Positions 1 to 6,378 of a stretch of DNA of 6,464 bases are shown one piece after another (position 1 is the first letter of the stretch; the number at the start of each line of letters is the position of its first letter). The stretch is taken from the NCBI GenBank assembly GCA_964393895.1, contig CAYMWP010000192.1, forward strand, positions 1 through 6,464, written 5' to 3'. This DNA comes from B4-G1 sp964393895 (GTDB lineage Bacteria; Chloroflexota; Anaerolineae; B4-G1). The notes under the pieces were generated by a model, which was given only the letters and a program-made list of their open reading frames with translations, did no database searches and was not told the origin of the DNA. Position numbers and translations under genes: made by a program.

Positions 1-18
1 AGGCCCACAAATTGGCCG

Positions 19-53
19 AAAAGTGCCCTAACACCGGCTCTTTAGGCCGGTGT
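19..53 (-). terminator. Possible transcription terminator after guaA
   Basis: An 8-bp GC-rich perfect inverted repeat (ACACCGGC at 31-38, GCCGGTGT at 46-53, 7-nt loop) lies 63 nt beyond the guaA stop codon. Read on the minus strand, the stem is followed after 8 nt by a short TTTT (22-19). The position suits the end of the xpt-guaA unit, but the T tract is short and distant, so this is either a weak intrinsic terminator or simply a 3'-end stabilising hairpin. No gene is visible in 1-116. Confidence 0.42.
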
Positions 54-116
54 GACGGCAGTCTGTGCTTGGCCGCTTCTGAAGGCTCTGCGTCCTAAAG
101 GGTATCGTAGGCGGGC

Positions 117-1664
117 CTACTCCCACTCGATCGTCGCCGGAGGTTTGGGGGTGACGTCGTACACCACCCGGTTGACGCCGCTCACCTCGTTGACGATGCG
201 GTTGCTGACGTGGGCCAGCAGCTCGTGATCCAGCCGCGCCCAATCGGCGGTCATAAAGTCCTCGGTCGTGACGGCGCGGAGGGCGACGACGTTCTGATAC
301 GTCCGCTCGTCCCCCATCACACCCACGCTCTGCACGGGCAGCAGCACGGCGAACGATTGTTGCGTCGCCTGGCGCAACAGGCCCGCCTTCCACAGCTCCT
401 CCAAAAAGATTGCGTCCGCCTCACGCAACGTCTCCAATCGCTCCCAGGTGACCTCGCCGACGATGCGGACCGCCAGCCCCGGCCCGGGGAACGGCTGTCG
501 CCACACGATTTCCTGCGGCAACCCCAGCGCCTCTCCCACTGCCCGCACCTCGTCCTTGAAGAGGTAGCGCAGCGGCTCGACCAGCTCGAACGACATATCC
601 TCCGGCAGCCCGCCCACGTTGTGGTGGGTCTTGATACGAGCCGCCGCCCGCTGCTCTGGCCCGCGACTCTCGATCACGTCGGGATAGAGCGTGCCCTGGG
701 CCAGGTAGCGCGCATCCTCCAGCCTAGCCGCTTCCCGCTCGAACACCCGGATGAAGCGCTCGCCGATGATGCGCCGCTTTCGTTCCGGGTCGGTCACGCC
801 GCTCAACGCTGCCAGGAATTCCTCGGTCGCGTCCACTCCCACCAGCCGTATCCCCCGGCCACGGAACGTGCGCATCACTTGCTCCGGCTCGCCGCGTCGC
901 AATAGCCCCTGGTTGACAAAGATGCAGGTCAGTTGATCGCCCACGGCGCGGTGCGCCAGCGCCGCAGTGACAGCCGAATCAACCCCGCCGCTAAGGCCGC
1001 ACACTACCTGGTCGCTTCTCACCCGGCTGCGAATCTCTGTTATCGCTTGCTCGATAAAGGCCGCCGGGGTCCAATCGGGCGCGCAGCCGCACACCTCGAC
1101 GGCAAAGCGGCGCAGGATCTCCCTTCCCCTAGTGGTGTGCGCGACCTCGGGATGGAACTGGAGACCGTAGAGCTTGCGCGATGGATCCCCCATCGCTGCC
1201 AGAGGGGAGTTATCGCTGCGGGCCAGCGCCTCGAATCCCGGCGGTAGCGCTTCGGTGCGGTCGCCGTGAGACATCCAGACCTGGAGATTTGGAGATTGGA
1301 GATTGGCAAACAGTGGGTTGTCTGGACCGATGAACTCTACTTCGGCCGGGCCGTATTCCCGTTTGGAGGCGGGAGCCACCCGGCCGCCCAGGTGCTGGGC
1401 CAGCAGTTGCATGCCGTAGCAAATGCCCAGCACCGGCGCGCCCTGCTCTAGCACGTAAGCGGGCAACCGGGGCGCGCCGGGATCGTAGACGCTGGCCGGG
1501 CCGCCAGAGAGAATGAATCCGCGCGGCTGCAAGCCCAGCACCTCCTTCGGCGGCGCGTCCCAGGGAAACAGTTCGCAGTACACGCGCGCTTCTCGCACGC
1601 GCCGGGCGATCAGTTGCGTGTATTGGGAGCCAAAGTCGAGGATGGCGATGGCGTCGTTGCTCAC
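117..1664 (-). CDS. guaA: GMP synthase (glutamine-hydrolysing)
   Basis: GuaA converts XMP to GMP using ATP and the amide nitrogen of glutamine, the last step of guanine nucleotide synthesis in the cytoplasm. The 515-aa product is close to the usual family length. Residues about 6-190 form a class I glutamine amidotransferase: it opens with ILDFGSQYTQLIARRVRE, has the nucleophile Cys82 in GICYGMQ, and His171 and Glu173 in QFHPEV. Residues about 203-393 form the ATP pyrophosphatase domain with the P-loop SGGVDS at 225-230. The C-terminal dimerisation domain contains RQPFPGPGLAVR (389-400) and ends in KPPATIEWE, as expected for a complete protein. The start is GTG at 1664, preceded by GGAG (1674-1671) 6 nt upstream, inside the last codons of xpt. 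The 3-nt gap to xpt suggests one transcript and coupled translation. One oddity is a heptanucleotide repeat encoding residues about 121-128. Identity is very secure. Confidence 0.97.
   Translation of the reverse strand: MSNDAIAILDFGSQYTQLIARRVREARVYCELFPWDAPPKEVLGLQPRGFILSGGPASVYDPGAPRLPAYVLEQGAPVLGICYGMQLLAQHLGGRVAPASKREYGPAEVEFIGPDNPLFANLQSPNLQVWMSHGDRTEALPPGFEALARSDNSPLAAMGDPSRKLYGLQFHPEVAHTTRGREILRRFAVEVCGCAPDWTPAAFIEQAITEIRSRVRSDQVVCGLSGGVDSAVTAALAHRAVGDQLTCIFVNQGLLRRGEPEQVMRTFRGRGIRLVGVDATEEFLAALSGVTDPERKRRIIGERFIRVFEREAARLEDARYLAQGTLYPDVIESRGPEQRAAARIKTHHNVGGLPEDMSFELVEPLRYLFKDEVRAVGEALGLPQEIVWRQPFPGPGLAVRIVGEVTWERLETLREADAIFLEELWKAGLLRQATQQSFAVLLPVQSVGVMGDERTYQNVVALRAVTTEDFMTADWARLDHELLAHVSNRIVNEVSGVNRVVYDVTPKPPATIEWE
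1283..1306. repeat. Heptanucleotide direct repeat inside guaA
   Basis: On the plus strand the unit GGAGATT occurs as GGAGATTT (1283), GGAGATT (1291) and GGAGATT (1298), followed by GG. On the coding strand this is a CCAATCT array. It encodes the part of GuaA that reads NLQSPNLQ, just before the conserved VWMSHGD motif of the amidotransferase domain. Three 7-nt units cover 21 nt, so the reading frame is kept and no stop is made. The copies are not all identical because one has an extra T. Confidence 0.8.
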
Positions 1665-1667
1665 CTA

Positions 1668-2237
1668 TCACTCCAATACGATCTTTCCCTCGCTCATATC
1701 GCTGACTACGGCGAGCGACACGATGGGAACGTCGAGGTAGGCCAGGTCTTGCCGCCCATTCTCGAATCCTTTCTCGATGACGGTACCGATACCGACCAGT
1801 GTGGCGCCGGCGTGCTCGACCAGACGCGCCAGCGCCGCGATCGTCGCCCCTGAGGCCAAAAAGTCATCCACCACCAATACCCTATCTTCCGGTTTGAGGA
1901 ACTCGCCCGAGACCATCAGGAACACGTCCCCTCCCTTGGTGTGTGAGGGCGCGACCTCGACAAAGACCGCTCCGGCCATCGTGACCGGCCTGGTCTTGCG
2001 GGCGTAAACGACCGGTACGTTCAGCGCGTGGGCCGTCGCCAGCGCCGGCGCGATGCCAGAGATCTCGGCCGTGATGACCTTGGTCGCGCCGATATCGGCG
2101 AAGCGACGGGCCAACTCCTGGCCAGTTTCGAATATCAGATGCGTATCAATCTGGTGGTTGATGAAACTATCCACCTTGAGAATGCCTCGGCCCAAGTTCT
2201 TCCCTTCGGCCAGGATGCGCCGTTCAAGTTCTTCCAT
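1668..2237 (-). CDS. xpt: Xanthine phosphoribosyltransferase
   Basis: Xpt transfers the phosphoribosyl group of PRPP to xanthine, giving XMP for purine salvage in the cytoplasm. The 189-aa product aligns from memory with Bacillus subtilis Xpt (about 194 aa) along its whole length. Shared blocks include LKVDSFINHQID (20-31), SGIAPA (60-65), PVVYARK (75-81) and GIGTVIEKGFENGR (149-162). The PRPP-binding loop is VLVVDDFLASGAT (120-132), with the two acidic residues and the SGAT turn of type I phosphoribosyltransferases. The ATG start is preceded by a near-ideal AAAGGAGAT, with AGGAG at 2248-2244, 6 nt from the start. It is the first gene of a two-gene unit with guaA, and its product XMP is the GuaA substrate. 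The predicted 5' leader is only about 20 nt, so no purine riboswitch fits, unlike xpt of B. subtilis. The main alternative is a related adenine or hypoxanthine phosphoribosyltransferase, which the shared blocks make unlikely. Confidence 0.93.
   Translation of the reverse strand: MEELERRILAEGKNLGRGILKVDSFINHQIDTHLIFETGQELARRFADIGATKVITAEISGIAPALATAHALNVPVVYARKTRPVTMAGAVFVEVAPSHTKGGDVFLMVSGEFLKPEDRVLVVDDFLASGATIAALARLVEHAGATLVGIGTVIEKGFENGRQDLAYLDVPIVSLAVVSDMSEGKIVLE
1671..1674 (-). promoter_or_regulatory. Shine-Dalgarno of guaA within the xpt 3' end
   Basis: GGAG on the minus strand is formed by the last codons of xpt (Leu-Glu) and lies 6 nt before the guaA GTG. It supports GTG at 1664 as the start, because translation of xpt runs directly over the guaA initiation region. 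Confidence 0.7.
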
Positions 2238-2264
2238 CGTGATCTCCTTTCGAGAATTTCCGTC

Positions 2265-2293
2265 ATTCTACACGATGCACTCGCGCTTGACAA
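2265..2293 (-). promoter_or_regulatory. Sigma-70-type promoter of xpt-guaA
   Basis: On the minus strand, the -35 box TTGTCA (2293-2288) and the -10 box TAGAAT (2270-2265) are separated by exactly 17 nt. Each differs from consensus by one base. Transcription would start near 2258, about 20 nt before the xpt ATG. The -35 box overlaps an imperfect palindrome TTGACAAGTCAA (2287-2298), which could be an operator, although its arms are only 5 bp. Confidence 0.72.
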
Positions 2294-2316
2294 GTCAACC
2301 CTACGCAAGATGGCGC

Positions 2317-2345
2317 TTGCAGTTTATCGCCAATCAGCCTATAAT
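2317..2345 (+). promoter_or_regulatory. Sigma-70-type promoter of rpsA-clpC
   Basis: The -35 box TTGCAG (2317-2322), a 17-nt spacer and a perfect TATAAT (2340-2345) form a strong predicted promoter. Transcription would begin near 2352, giving a leader of about 27 nt before the rpsA ATG. It stands back to back with the xpt promoter: the two -35 boxes are 23 bp apart. Confidence 0.8.
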
Positions 2346-2378
2346 TAGAAGTGAACAAACTATATACGGAGAGGGCAA

Positions 2379-3629
2379 ATGCCTGCTGATTGGATCGAAT
2401 CCATTGAAAAAAGTGACACTGACCAGGAAAGTAACCCGATGGCAGAGATGCTCGATCAGTATCTCTCCTGCCGCAAGCTGGAGCACGGGCAAATAGTCTC
2501 TGGCGTCGTCGTGCGCACCGGGCCCGGTGGCGTCGTAGTGGATATTGGCGCCAAGTGTGAGGGCATCGTGCCGGAGAACGAGTTAGAGACGATGTCGCCG
2601 GCGGAGCTCGACGCTATCCAGGAGGGGGACGAGGTACTGGTCTACATCGTCAACCCGGAGGATGAAAAGGGCAATATCGCGCTCTCGCTCACCCGCGCCC
2701 GGGTGGCGCGTGATTGGCTCGAAGCGCAGCGGCTGCTCGGAAGCCAGCAAGTCATCGAATGTCACGTCATTGACCACAACAAGGGGGGCGTGATCGTACA
2801 GGTTGGAAAAGTGCGCGGTTTTGTTCCAGGTTCACAGCTAGACCGCCAGCGCATTGCCACCCAGTCGCCCTCCGAAGAGAAGGGGGAGCGTTGGTGGGCC
2901 GCTCTGGTCGGCGGCACTCTACGGCTCAAGGTCATCGAGGTTGACCGGGAGCGCAACCGGCTGATCCTGTCCGAGCGGGCGGCTATCCGCGAGCGGCGCA
3001 AGAGCCTGTTGGACGAACTGGTCGAGGGAGACGTGCGCCAGGGTCGGGTGACCAACCTCGCCGACTTTGGCGCTTTTGTTGATATAGGCGGGATAGACGG
3101 GCTGGTACACCTATCCGAACTTTCCTGGAAAAGGGTCTCGCATCCCCGTGAGGTGGTCGAGGTGGGACAGCAGGTCCAAGTTAGCGTGCTGAAAGTGGAC
3201 CGGGAACGAGGACGGGTGGCCCTGAGCATCAGGCAGTTGCAGCCCGACCCGTGGGCGTCTGTGGAAGAGCGCTATCAGGAGGGACAAGCGGTCGAGGCCG
3301 TCATCACACGCCTGGCCGAGTGGGGAGCTTTTGCCAGCATCGTCGGCGATGAGGCGATTGAGGGTCTGATCCACATCTCGGAATTAGACGAAAGCCCCGT
3401 CGTTCACCCTCGTGAAATGGTGCAACTCGGACAGGTCGTCACGTTGCGCGTGCTCGGTGTGGATGGAGGCCGTCATCGTATGGCGTTGAGCCTCAAACAA
3501 GCCTCTCAGGGAGAATTTATGGGGCAGGATTGGAAAGCGGCGCTGGAGGACGAGCGACCCGCATCCGAGGGCGCTCTCTCGGTCGCACTTTCTGAGGCTA
3601 TGAAGCCTGGGGAAGAACAGGGCGGATGA
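2379..3629 (+). CDS. rpsA: Small ribosomal subunit protein S1
   Basis: S1 binds mRNA at the 30S subunit and helps load and unfold transcripts for translation. The 416-aa product contains four S1 (OB-fold) RNA-binding domains, at residues about 36-106, 122-200, 216-286 and 302-374. They show the repeated pattern G-x-V-x-G-V, then GAFVDIG (231-237), GLVHLSEL (241-248) and RVALSIRQ (279-286). Domain 3 is the most canonical. Four domains, rather than the six of Escherichia coli, is usual for many Gram-positive and related phyla. Residues 1-30 and about 375-416 are acidic, low-complexity tails. The ATG at 2379 has GGAGAGGG (2368-2375) ending 3 nt before it, with GGAG 7 nt away, and a strong promoter just upstream. 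A second ATG at 2439 (NPMAEM) is possible but less well supported. It forms a unit with clpC. A general S1-domain RNA-binding protein is a weaker alternative. Confidence 0.88.
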   Translation: MPADWIESIEKSDTDQESNPMAEMLDQYLSCRKLEHGQIVSGVVVRTGPGGVVVDIGAKCEGIVPENELETMSPAELDAIQEGDEVLVYIVNPEDEKGNIALSLTRARVARDWLEAQRLLGSQQVIECHVIDHNKGGVIVQVGKVRGFVPGSQLDRQRIATQSPSEEKGERWWAALVGGTLRLKVIEVDRERNRLILSERAAIRERRKSLLDELVEGDVRQGRVTNLADFGAFVDIGGIDGLVHLSELSWKRVSHPREVVEVGQQVQVSVLKVDRERGRVALSIRQLQPDPWASVEERYQEGQAVEAVITRLAEWGAFASIVGDEAIEGLIHISELDESPVVHPREMVQLGQVVTLRVLGVDGGRHRMALSLKQASQGEFMGQDWKAALEDERPASEGALSVALSEAMKPGEEQGG

Positions 3630-3633
3630 GGAG
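3628..3633 (+). promoter_or_regulatory. Shine-Dalgarno deciding the clpC start
   Basis: GAGGAG overlaps the rpsA stop codon (TGA at 3627-3629). It lies 9 nt before ATG at 3643 but only 3 nt before an in-frame GTG at 3637. Normal spacing favours the ATG, and the overlap with the rpsA stop favours coupled translation of clpC. Confidence 0.65.
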
Positions 3634-3642
3634 AACGTGATT

Positions 3643-6120
3643 ATGGATAACCTGATCAGATTCTTTACCGATGGAGCGCGGCGGGTGCTAAAATTCGCCC
3701 ATCAGGAAGCTGAGCGGTTGCACCACTCGCAGATCGGCACGGAACATCTCCTCCTGGGACTTTTGCGCGAAAAGAGCGGCGTCGCCAGCCACGTGCTACG
3801 GGAACTGGGGCTGCAATCTGGCGACGTCAAACATTGGGTCGAGAGGCTCAGCACCAAGCCGTTTATTTCGCTCTCCACCGATGCGACGCCCAATCTCACA
3901 CCCCGCACCAAGAAGGTGCTGGAGCTGGCCAAAGATGAGGCCCGACGGCGAGGGGACTCTCGCATAGACACCCACCACATCCTGCTGGGATTGGCGCGTC
4001 AGGGGGACGGCACCGCCCTGGACGTACTCGGGCACCTGGGCGTCACGGCCGAGCAAATACGCCGCTCCACCAAGAGGCTGGCGCAACGAGAACCGGCCTT
4101 GGTCGGAAAAAAGAAGCATAAAACTGCCAAAACCCGGGTAGTGGATGAATTGTCCATTGATCTGACCGCCCTGGCTCAGCAAAACAAGCTGGACCCGGTC
4201 ATTGGCCGGGAGCAAGAGATCGAGCGCGTGATCCAAATCCTGGCCCGGCGCAAGAAGAACAATCCGGCCCTCATCGGAGAGCCGGGTGTGGGCAAGACCG
4301 CCATCGTCGAGGGCTTGGCGCAGCGCATCGTCGCCGGGGATACCCCAGAGCCGTTGCTGGATAAGCGCGTGCTCCAACTGGACGTCGGCTCGCTGGTTGC
4401 CGGGACGATATACCGCGGCCAGTTCGAGGAACGCCTCAAGAGAGTCATCAGCGAGCTGAAGGACAGCAGCAACATCCTGTTCATAGACGAGGTACACATG
4501 CTCGTCGGAGCCGGATCGGCCGGCTCCTCGGTGGACGCGGCCAATATCCTCAAGCCGGCTCTGGCGCGAGGCGAGTTGCAATGCATCGGCGCGACCACGA
4601 TGGAGGAGTATCGCAAGCACATCGAATCGGATGCAGCGCTGGAACGACGCTTCCAACCGGTCAGCGTTGACGAGTCATCGGTCGAGGAGACGATCGAGAT
4701 ACTGCACGGCATCCGGTACGCCTACGAGCAGCATCACCGGCTGCGCATCAGCGACGACGCACTGGAGGCCGCGGCCCGGCTCGCGGCGCGCTACATCTCT
4801 GACCGCTTTCTCCCGGACAAGGCGATTGACGTGGTGGACGAGGCCGCATCTCGCGTGCGGATGTACAAAGCCCCTCGTTCCGAGAACTTGCGTGCTCTGT
4901 TCGATGGGTTGAAAGAGGCTCAGCGGGCCAAGGAAGGCGCCATCGAAGAACACCGCTACGAGGATGCCGCCGTGCTGCGCGACCAGGAGATCGAGTTGCA
5001 GGAGCAATTGGAGGCCCTGCGCGCCGACCGGAGCGTCGCAAGCGACATCGCCGTCACCACCGAGGACATCGCCGAGGTGGTCTCAATGTGGACCGGCATC
5101 CCCCTGACCCAGTTGCACAGCAGCGAGACGGAGCGATTGCTGCACATGGAGGAAAAACTTCACGAGCGCATCGTGGGCCAGGACGAGGCTATCACGGCGG
5201 TCGCCAAGTCGGTGCGCCGGGCGCGAGCCGGACTCAAAGACCCTCGCCGGCCCATTGGCTCCTTCATCTTCCTCGGCCCCACTGGGGTGGGCAAAACGGA
5301 ACTGGCCAAGGTGCTGGCCGAGTTCATGTTCGGCAGCGAGGATGCGTTGCTGCAATTGGACATGTCCGAGTTTATGGAGCGCCACAGCGTGGCCCGGCTG
5401 GTCGGCGCGCCGCCGGGTTACGTGGGCTACGACGACGCGGGGCAGCTCACCGAGACCATCCGCCGCCGTCCCTTTTCCATCGTCGTATTCGACGAGGTAG
5501 AAAAAGCGCACAACGACGCCTTTAACATGCTGCTGCAAATCATGGAAGAGGGCAATCTCACCGACGCGCGCGGGCGGAAGGTGGACTTTAGCAACGCCAT
5601 CATCATCATGACCTCGAACATCGGGGCGGAGCTGATCAAGCGCGGAACGCGACTGGGCTTTGCCATCCCCCGCGACGAGGATGCCGACGACGAGCGGGAT
5701 TACAAAGAGATGCGCGAAAGGTTGCTGGAGGAATTGAAAAAGACCTTCCGTCCCGAGTTCATCAACCGGGTGGATAGCGTCATCGTCTTTCACGCTCTCA
5801 GCCGGAAAGAGATCGCCCGGATCGTAGACCTGGAATTGGAAAAGGTCCGCGCGCGGCTATTGGAGAGCGACATTGGGTTAAAGGTGACGGAAGCGGCCAG
5901 GGTGTTTCTGGCCGAGGAAGGGTACAGTGACGAGTACGGCGCGCGTCCCTTGCGCAGGGTCATCCAGAACCGGATCGAGGACGCTCTCTCCGACGCAGTG
6001 CTGGCTGGCGAGTTTGTAGAGGGGGACGCGGTGCTGGTGGACGCCGCGGAGGACGAGATTGTGCTTTGCCAGGCAGAGGGGGTGGAGGAGAAACCTTCCC
6101 CGGAGCCGATGCCGGCCTGA
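3643..6120 (+). CDS. clpC: ATP-dependent Clp protease ATP-binding subunit ClpC
   Basis: ClpC is a hexameric AAA+ unfoldase that threads misfolded or tagged proteins into the ClpP peptidase. The product is 825 aa from ATG 3643 (827 aa from GTG 3637), normal for the family. The N-domain (about 1-145) has two Clp_N repeats, RFFTDGARRVLKFAHQEA and LTPRTKKVLELAKDEA. AAA+ ring 1 has Walker A GEPGVGKT (212-219), Walker B ILFIDE (278-283), pore loop YRGQFEER (257-264) and arginine finger region ERRF (334-337). A charged middle region (about 422-457) contains a UVR-like coiled coil, which separates ClpC from ClpA and ClpB. Ring 2 has Walker A GPTGVGKT (545-552), Walker B VVFDEVEKAH (614-623), pore loop GYVGYD (592-597) and sensor 2 GARPLRR (766-772). 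The tripeptide LGF (671-673) fits the ClpP-docking loop. All catalytic motifs are intact. It lies 13 nt after rpsA; no ctsR, mcsA, mcsB or clpP is in the window. A terminator follows. Confidence 0.96.
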   Translation: MDNLIRFFTDGARRVLKFAHQEAERLHHSQIGTEHLLLGLLREKSGVASHVLRELGLQSGDVKHWVERLSTKPFISLSTDATPNLTPRTKKVLELAKDEARRRGDSRIDTHHILLGLARQGDGTALDVLGHLGVTAEQIRRSTKRLAQREPALVGKKKHKTAKTRVVDELSIDLTALAQQNKLDPVIGREQEIERVIQILARRKKNNPALIGEPGVGKTAIVEGLAQRIVAGDTPEPLLDKRVLQLDVGSLVAGTIYRGQFEERLKRVISELKDSSNILFIDEVHMLVGAGSAGSSVDAANILKPALARGELQCIGATTMEEYRKHIESDAALERRFQPVSVDESSVEETIEILHGIRYAYEQHHRLRISDDALEAAARLAARYISDRFLPDKAIDVVDEAASRVRMYKAPRSENLRALFDGLKEAQRAKEGAIEEHRYEDAAVLRDQEIELQEQLEALRADRSVASDIAVTTEDIAEVVSMWTGIPLTQLHSSETERLLHMEEKLHERIVGQDEAITAVAKSVRRARAGLKDPRRPIGSFIFLGPTGVGKTELAKVLAEFMFGSEDALLQLDMSEFMERHSVARLVGAPPGYVGYDDAGQLTETIRRRPFSIVVFDEVEKAHNDAFNMLLQIMEEGNLTDARGRKVDFSNAIIIMTSNIGAELIKRGTRLGFAIPRDEDADDERDYKEMRERLLEELKKTFRPEFINRVDSVIVFHALSRKEIARIVDLELEKVRARLLESDIGLKVTEAARVFLAEEGYSDEYGARPLRRVIQNRIEDALSDAVLAGEFVEGDAVLVDAAEDEIVLCQAEGVEEKPSPEPMPA

Positions 6121-6149
6121 CGTACTCGCACGGGATAAAGACAGTGCCC

Positions 6150-6179
6150 CAGCCGCTGATATATTCGGGCGGCTGTTTT
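6150..6179 (+). terminator. Intrinsic terminator of rpsA-clpC
   Basis: A perfect 7-bp stem (CAGCCGC at 6150-6156, GCGGCTG at 6169-6175, 12-nt loop) is directly followed by TTTTGTT. It lies 29 nt after the clpC stop codon, so it probably ends the rpsA-clpC transcript. Confidence 0.78.
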
Positions 6180-6209
6180 GTTGGGTGTTTGGTAACTACT
6201 ACTCGCGCT

Positions 6210-6224
6210 AGACCTCCGAGGTCT
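6210..6224. repeat. 15-bp perfect palindrome, first copy
   Basis: AGACCTCCGAGGTCT consists of 7-bp arms (AGACCTC and GAGGTCT) around one central C. It is not followed by a T tract, so it does not look like a terminator. The one-base centre makes a stable RNA hairpin with 7 bp impossible, so it is more likely a DNA recognition site or a repeat boundary. Confidence 0.8.
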
Positions 6225-6249
6225 GAATTGGTGTTAGGCTGAGTAGCTC

Positions 6250-6376
6250 GACAATGTTAGATTTTGTATCTTGAGAGAAAGTGATGTTCGTAGTGCGCCA
6301 CGAAACGCAGTGGAGTGGCGCAAAACCGCACTCCGTTACACTCCGTGCGTGACTACGAGCCGAATGTAACATTGTC
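6250..6376. mobile_element. Candidate MITE/REPIN-like element or structured RNA
   Basis: This 127-bp stretch is bounded by 14-bp terminal inverted repeats (6250-6263 and 6363-6376) that match at 13 of 14 positions, the outer 10 perfectly (GACAATGTTA and TAACATTGTC). Inside is a second stem of 9 bp with one possible G-U pair (6286-6294 with 6352-6360). It encloses two hairpins: GCGCCAC/GTGGCGC (6295-6301 with 6315-6321) and CGCAC/GTGCG (6327-6331 with 6345-6349). The result is a four-way, cloverleaf-like fold. There is no transposase and no clear target-site duplication. It could be a non-autonomous mobile element, a palindromic repeat of the REP family, or an RNA; the sequence alone does not decide. 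Confidence 0.45.
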
Positions 6377-6378
6377 AG

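Larger units (their letters stand above)
6205..6378. repeat. 174-bp repeat unit, complete copy
   Basis: The sequence from 6205 reappears exactly at 6379, so the period is 174 bp. The first 86 bp (6205-6290) can be compared and match without a difference; the remaining 88 bp have only one copy here. The unit has no convincing open reading frame, is less GC-rich in its left half than the genes beside it, and contains a 15-bp palindrome and a large inverted-repeat structure. Its mobility and function are unknown. Confidence 0.85.

Noticed and set aside
107..120. Palindrome GTAGGC-GG-GCCTAC overlapping the guaA stop
   Set aside because: Arms are only 6 bp, no T tract follows on the minus strand, and it overlaps coding sequence, so a terminator or operator role is not supported.
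210..905. Long plus-strand open frame opposite guaA
   Set aside because: It is antisense to a clearly conserved gene, its translation is low-complexity and resembles no family, and it lacks a convincing ribosome binding site.
2238..2264. Purine riboswitch in front of xpt, as in Bacillus
   Set aside because: The predicted leader is only about 20 nt, too short for the aptamer, and no aptamer-like pairing is visible between the promoter and the ATG.
2287..2315. Plus-strand TTGACA at 2287-2292 as a second rpsA promoter
   Set aside because: At 17-18 nt spacing the -10 position reads ATGGCG or TGGCGC, far from TATAAT. The TTGCAG/TATAAT pair downstream is much better.
3796..4656. 286-codon minus-strand open frame opposite clpC
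   Set aside because: It is a shadow of the GC-rich clpC coding sequence, which carries all expected motifs on the plus strand; no promoter or recognisable domain supports the antisense frame.
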